Positions 59,719 to 64,000 of a DNA stretch of 64,000 bases are shown here, piece by piece. Under the pieces are notes generated by a model. The model was not told where the DNA came from and did not search any database. It worked only from the letters and a program-made list of their open reading frames with translations. The DNA comes from Nannobrachium achirus (lineage: Eukaryota; Chordata; Actinopteri; Myctophiformes; Myctophidae). How positions within the stretch are numbered: position 1 is the first letter of the stretch; every line of letters starts with the position of its first letter. The position numbers and the translations under genes were made by a program. The DNA is taken from NCBI GenBank assembly GCA_963921795.1, contig OY997657.1:2571195-2635194 (forward strand), given 5' to 3'.

Positions 59719-60912
59719 TCATGACTACCGGGAGCTCCGCCCCCACCTCTCCGCCAAGACCTCCGACGAGAATCACAGCCGCACCATTCACTTGAATGGA
59801 TATACAGCGGATTTTACACATTAAATATTAATTCCGTTTTGGACCCAGAGCTTCGAAATCTCGTCCAATCCGTCAACAAAGGCCTGGATATGCACTGGAA
59901 AAATATATAGACCTTTAAACTTTTAAAACAATACGACAAAGGAATATATAAGGACGCAACAGCAGAATGAGGAAATCGCCTGTCTGCTGGACCTATACAG
60001 AGCCGTTTTCACTTTTCACTGATTAGTTTAGAGGCTATTACTCTCCATTACACAAACAACCAACCAGAATAAACTGCTTCAAATGTAGGCTACGTGTTTC
60101 TTATCATGCCGATTGCTTATAAATCTTATCTATAACATTTGATATCTCTGGCGTGAAATGCTGCCGAGCCGCAGAGGGAGAGGGTGTCGCATCAAATTCT
60201 GGGCCCTGGGTACAAGGATTCGCTGTGGGCCCACATGAATGTTCTTCATCGTGGGATTTCAAAAATAGCAAATCTACAAGCTCGCAGTGTGGCACTCAGT
60301 GCCGCGCTATGAGCTTGTATATCTGCTATTTTTCAATCGATAAAGTCTAAAATAATTAAGGCCCTTCCACCGTGGGCCCTGGTAAGTCAGTCCCACTTTT
60401 CCCCCCCTTGTGACGCTCCTACCCACAGCCTGCAGTCGAAAGCAGAGTTGAAATACAACACTTTGCGTCGCTACCCCTGTTCATTCAGACATTCACAGAC
60501 GTACATTACATATCAGTTGCTATTTAACATAACAAATAAGGTGTTTGTAGTCATGGGTTATTGTCGTTTAGGCCAATACAGTCCATTCATATTTAAATTG
60601 GTTTGAAACGGCTTTCTGTGGTCCAGCAACCATGGACATTTTCCTTATTCCTCTGCTGCGACCTTATATATTCCTATGTCGTATTGTTTTAAAAGTGTAA
60701 AGGTCTAAATATTTTTTCCAATGCAGATCCAGGCCTTGTTGATGGATTGGAAGAGATTTCGAAGCTCTGGGTCCAAAACGGAATTAATATTTAATGTGTA
60801 AAATGTGTGTACAATCCGCCGTATTTCCCATTGAAGTGAATGAAGCCAATAGCGGCGCGCTGTGATAGTGGCGGAGGCAGCTTTTGGAGGGGGCGGAGCC
60901 GGTAGTCGTCCA
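59719..60912. mobile_element. 1.2-kb element with long inverted ends
   Basis: GACTACCGGGAGCTCCGCCC and the inverse GGGCGGAGCCGGTAGTC open and close it. The inverted repeats extend about 200 bp inward through ATTAAATATTAATTCCGTTT. Block B copy 1 shows the uninterrupted host at GGTGAATTGCATTGCT (about 10764). A second, CAGGGG-type hAT fragment is nested inside (60181-60421). Confidence 0.88.
60181..60421. mobile_element. Nested hAT-like fragment with central hairpin
   Basis: Inverse orientation of the 48321-48647 family: AGGGTGTCGCATCAAATTCT on the left and CCCCCCCTTGTGACGCTCCT on the right. The hairpin CAAAAATAGCAAATCTACAA with arm GCTTGTATATCTGCTATTTT lies at its centre (60257-60337). Confidence 0.75.
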
Positions 60913-61466
60913 TTGCATTGCTAAGGATTTGCTCCAATTTCATTTCTGTGTCAGCTATTGAATATAGAAAACATGAAATACAATTGGTATAATTTATGTT
61001 TATATTGTCATATTGTATATTTTGTATTACTTTGAATGAAGCTCCTCATCCTCATAGAGTATTTAAGTAGCAAGGGTTTCTCTCCATCTCTTTACAAATG
61101 TGATTCAATTAGAAGAGAAAAACCCACACATGATAATTCTCCCTTAATTAAAATAATATAACATTACCAATAAGTTCTAAATAAAACAGCTTTACAGCAA
61201 ACATTGGCTTCTATTCAACAGTTGTGCTAGTAAAAAAATGTAACAGATCATTTGTTTTTTCATGAATACCTTGCTTTTATAAATATCCCCACTCTTAGAA
61301 GTTTATAACCCCTCGTTAAAAAGATTTCAGATGTGCCTGTGCTTTCAGCTGTAGGCCAGTTGTCCAAGGTATGAAGAAAGGCATGAAGATATAGGCTATG
61401 TTATAATCCATAAAAAACTTGAAAGATAAAAAGACAACACTACAACGACTTTATAGTAAATGGCTT

Positions 61467-61472
61467 TTTATT
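61467..61472 (-). promoter_or_regulatory. Poly(A) signal AATAAA of CARD gene 2
   Basis: Same position relative to the CARD stop as in gene 1, within conserved TAAATGGCTTTTTATTTAGA. Confidence 0.55.
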
Positions 61473-61979
61473 TAGAATAAGCTTACACACCAAAGAGAGA
61501 AAGAAAAAGGTGATAAGACAGTGTGAAATGCGACCGAGTCTCAGGTGATAAAACCTTCTCTGAGCTCACAAAGTCAGCGGTCCATAATATCAAGGTTGTC
61601 ATCAACACACCAAGAACCATTGGTGTGTCTGCATCATGTCTGGAGCCCATGTCCAAAACAAGTCCTATTTAAACCATTCAACACTTTATAGACCAACAAA
61701 TTCACATCACTGCAGAGCAGCATTTACTATTTAATTAAAACAACCACTGAAGAATAAAAGATCTACAAAACATAAAAACAAATCCCTGAGTTTCATGGTG
61801 TCAAACAGAGTGAATCCATGAAGAGAATCATCATGAACAATGATCTGTGTTCCTGATTCTAAGAGTGTAGGGCAGTGGTTCTCAAAGTGAGGTCCAGGGA
61901 CCCTCGGGGGTCCCTGAGGGGGTTCCAAATGGACCCTTACGGCAGTAACTCTGAGGACTCCCCTGAGCAAGCAGCTCTA

Positions 61980-62143
61980 GCAGGCTCTATTGGCTCAGTG
62001 GTAAAAAACTAAAACAATAATAATTGCGACCGTCAGATCGTTGTTACTATCAAAACCTCCACCGGCTGTCAGTCAGTCTAATAATAATAATAAAAATCAT
62101 CTGCTCTTGTGCAGGAGACCTGGGTTCAAATCCCTGGTAGGAC
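61980..62143 (+). mobile_element. Split tRNA-related SINE-like sequence, copy 2
   Basis: As at 11955-12125: GGCTCAGTGGTA and GGTTCAAATCC separated by a GCGACCGTCAGATCG repeat fragment. It was therefore already split before block B duplicated. Confidence 0.5.
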
Positions 62144-62382
62144 ATTAAGGTTACATAGTTTAGCTTTCACAATATTTACATCTTACATTTCATTCAAATG
62201 CTTTACTTCACAGTTGGTTTGTTTTTTAACTCCAATTTCTGTATTCTTACAGGCTTATAACAGTGTTGTCTTCTATGGTCTATTTAACCTTCTCTGCTCT
62301 CTCTTCATTTCCCTGAAACTAAGCTCTGGAAACATTGTTTCCACACGGTTAGCATGTAAGGCTGTAGGGTTAGCATGTCAGG

Positions 62383-62714
62383 CTAATCAGTAGATGGCGG
62401 CTTCAGCTGCAGCTGTTCACTAAGGTTACTATCCAGCTGATTGATCATGACAATCATGAATGAACTGGCCTTGTTTCCCTTTCTCCGCACCATGTCGATA
62501 ACAAAGCGTGCTTTCTCCTTCCTCAGAGGTTTCCCCATGGCGGTCTCCTGTTCTCCATCAGTGATGATCTTCTCATGCAGAAGTTCGTCCAGCAGTTCAT
62601 CCAGGATTGGATCTGAGACTCTTTGAATGAACGCCTTCCTCGCAGACAACAGCTTGTCCTCTGCTCCTGAGATGACCTGGGTCAGATGTTGCGGAGTTGC
62701 AGAAGTTGCAGCAC
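62383..62714 (-). CDS. Terminal exon with CARD domain (CARD gene 2)
   Basis: Paralogue of 12373-12704 with identical borders: acceptor TTCAAG, phase 1, 110 codons, stop TAG. The CARD reads LLSARKAFIQRVSDPILDEL, then LLHEKIIT, KARFVIDMVRRKGNKAS and LDSNLSEQLQL. Substitutions against copy 1 are mostly in the middle segment (DGEQETAMGKPLRKE against YEEMGTAMGEKLPQN), while the helix cores and C-terminal half are conserved. That pattern suits two functional genes better than drift, but a substitution-rate test is needed. It follows the coiled-coil exon at 63029 after an intron of only 314 bp. Confidence 0.87.
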
Positions 62715-63028
62715 CTTGAAGGGGGATTTGTTTTATCATTAGTGGTGTAATTATAAAATAACCAAGATAATGGATTAAAGCACAATCATACTCTGATGTT
62801 TCTGCCTAGTAGCCTCCTTCATCAGAGCTCTGGTTGTACAGTAAACCCTAATTGTTGTGTAAACGGCACCTTAGTTTACACTGAGTTGAATTCTTGTCAA
62901 TAGAAGTATAAGCTTTTGGTTTTTAACTAAGTGTAATATAAAGTAATGAGATGGAACTGAATGCATCGTCAGAATGAATAGAAGTAGCATTGTGATTACA
63001 TGTTTAAAAGAGTAACAGATTCACTCAC

Positions 63029-63919
63029 GTTGCTGGTCTGCCTCCATCTGTCTCTGGCTGATTTTCTCCAGTTCACTCCTCACTTCTTTCATTTGAACTG
63101 CAATCATCTCTGTGTGGTCCCTCTGGTCCTGTTGTTCGCGGCCCTTGCTGTCCTCCATCTCTTTGATGGTGTCTTCTTTTTCTTTCATTTGAACTGCAAG
63201 CTTCTTTGCTTGGTCTCTCTGTTCCTGGATCAGTTTCTGTTCCTGGCTCTTGCTGTCCTCCATCTCTTTGATGGTGTCTTCTCTTTCTTTCATTTGAACG
63301 GTGAGCTTCTCTGCTTGGTCCCTCTGTTCCTGGGTCAGTTTTTGTAGCTCTCTCTTGCTGTCCTCCATCTTTTTGATGGTTACTTCTTTTTCTTTCATTT
63401 GAACGGCAAGCTTCTCAGCTTGGTCCCTCTGTTCCTGGATCAGTTTCTGTTCGCGGCTCTTGCTGTCCTCCATCTCTTTGATGGTGTCTTCCTTTTCTTT
63501 CATTTGAACTGCAAGCTTCTCTGCTTGGTTCTTCTGTTCCTGGGTCAGTTTTTGTAGCTCTCTCTTGCTGTCCTCCATCTCTTTGATGGTGTCTTCTTTT
63601 TCTTTCATTTGAACTGTGAGCTTCTGCAGCACTTGGTTGCTCAGGCTCTGCTGTTCCTGGATCAGTTTCTGTTCCTGGCTCTTGCTGTCCTCCATCTCTT
63701 TGATGGTGGCTTCTTTCTCTTTCATTTGAACGGTGAGCTTCTCTGCTTGGTCCTTTTGTTCCTGGGTCAGTTTGTGTTGCTCTCTCTTGCTGTCCTCCAT
63801 GGCTGTGATGGTGTTCTGCAGTTCTCTCTCTCTCTCCTTCAGTAGAGCTGTGAGTTTCTCTACTTGGTCTCTCTGGTCCTGCTGGTCCTGGGTCAGTTTC
63901 TGGGGTTGACTCTGGGTTT
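63029..63919 (-). CDS. Coiled-coil exon with 35-residue repeats (CARD gene 2)
   Basis: An 891-nt exon (297 codons), acceptor CTATACAAAAG and donor GTGAGT, both phase 1, joining the CARD exon in frame. After QKLTQDQQDQRDQVEKLTAL it holds about seven units of 35 residues around KLTVQMKEKEDTIKEMEDSK, then MKEVRSELEKISQRQMEADQ. Thirty-five is five heptads, so each unit keeps the coiled-coil register. Two unit types alternate, joined by SQEQKLIQE and RELQKLTQE. One unit has four extra residues (QQSLSNQVLQK). It is likely a long rod or oligomerisation segment between an N-terminal domain beyond the window and the CARD. It is highly charged (Glu, Lys, Gln). By analogy with gene 1 the upstream exons should code AIG1 domains, but they are not in view. 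The ATG in the open frame is probably intronic. Confidence 0.85.
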
Positions 63920-64000
63920 CTTTTGTATAGGACATAAATAGAACATTTACGTAAGTTTAGATGAACCATAGACATTATAATATAATCAATCAATCATATC

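Larger units (their letters stand above)
59535..62790. repeat. Segmental duplication block B, copy 2
   Basis: Direct copy of 10590-12790. It carries the second CARD exon and 3' UTR, plus the 59719-60912 insertion. Confidence 0.9.

Overview
The window is vertebrate, almost certainly teleost, genomic DNA. The signs are an exon/intron gene with GT-AG splice sites, an AIG1/GIMAP immune GTPase family, a fish-type CARD, long CA/GT microsatellites, tRNA-derived SINEs, LINE fragments, and many non-autonomous DNA transposons with 8-bp or TTAA target-site duplications. I cannot name the species. Nothing here is bacterial, and no CRISPR array, operon or rRNA gene is present. Well over half of the sequence is repeat.

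The main gene content lies on the minus strand. A candidate gene runs from about 33.8 kb down to 11.4 kb. In transcript order it has an AIG1/GIMAP GTPase exon (33849-33148), a second AIG1 exon (28422-27808), four 33-nt exons each coding one copy of an 11-residue Lys/Pro/Ala repeat (24932-24900, 24050-24018, 16863-16831, 16552-16520), a short coiled-coil exon (14742-14626) and a terminal CARD exon (12704-12373) with a poly(A) signal at 11424. All exon joins tested are phase 1, and all internal exons are multiples of three. A second, paralogous gene enters at the right edge: a 297-codon coiled-coil exon (63919-63029) followed by a CARD exon (62714-62383) and the same 3' UTR. A decayed AIG1 exon (35357-35165) and two paralogous non-coding leader exons (41721 and 47790) point to repeated local duplication. 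If transcribed as modelled, the product is a GIMAP-type protein carrying a CARD, which would link an immune GTPase fold to inflammasome-type signalling. Both AIG1 exons have altered G1 and G4 motifs, so they may be pseudo-GTPases.

Layout. 1-1950 is duplicated block A (second copy 52279-55270), ending in a 44-bp minisatellite. 1972-10402 is a very large inverted repeat (arms of 2.7 and 4.0 kb) around a broken C2H2 zinc-finger gene. 10590-12790 is duplicated block B (second copy 59535-62790), which carries the CARD exon and 3' UTR. 12.8-35.4 kb is the GIMAP-CARD gene, its introns filled with DNA transposons. 35.5-47.5 kb is microsatellite-rich, with LINE fragments, a tandem duplication, and a field of perfect CArG-like CCATATATGG palindromes that ends in a 37-bp satellite. 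47.5-52.2 kb holds a leader exon, nested hAT elements, a SINE and LINE remnants. 52.3-62.8 kb repeats the A and B blocks. 62.4-63.9 kb is the second CARD gene.

The most unusual dispersed element is a short hairpin with arms reading roughly TAGCAGATCTACAAGCTC. It occurs at about 18 places, and several copies sit near the centre of otherwise unrelated hAT-like elements. All gene models are read from sequence alone, without transcripts or database searches.
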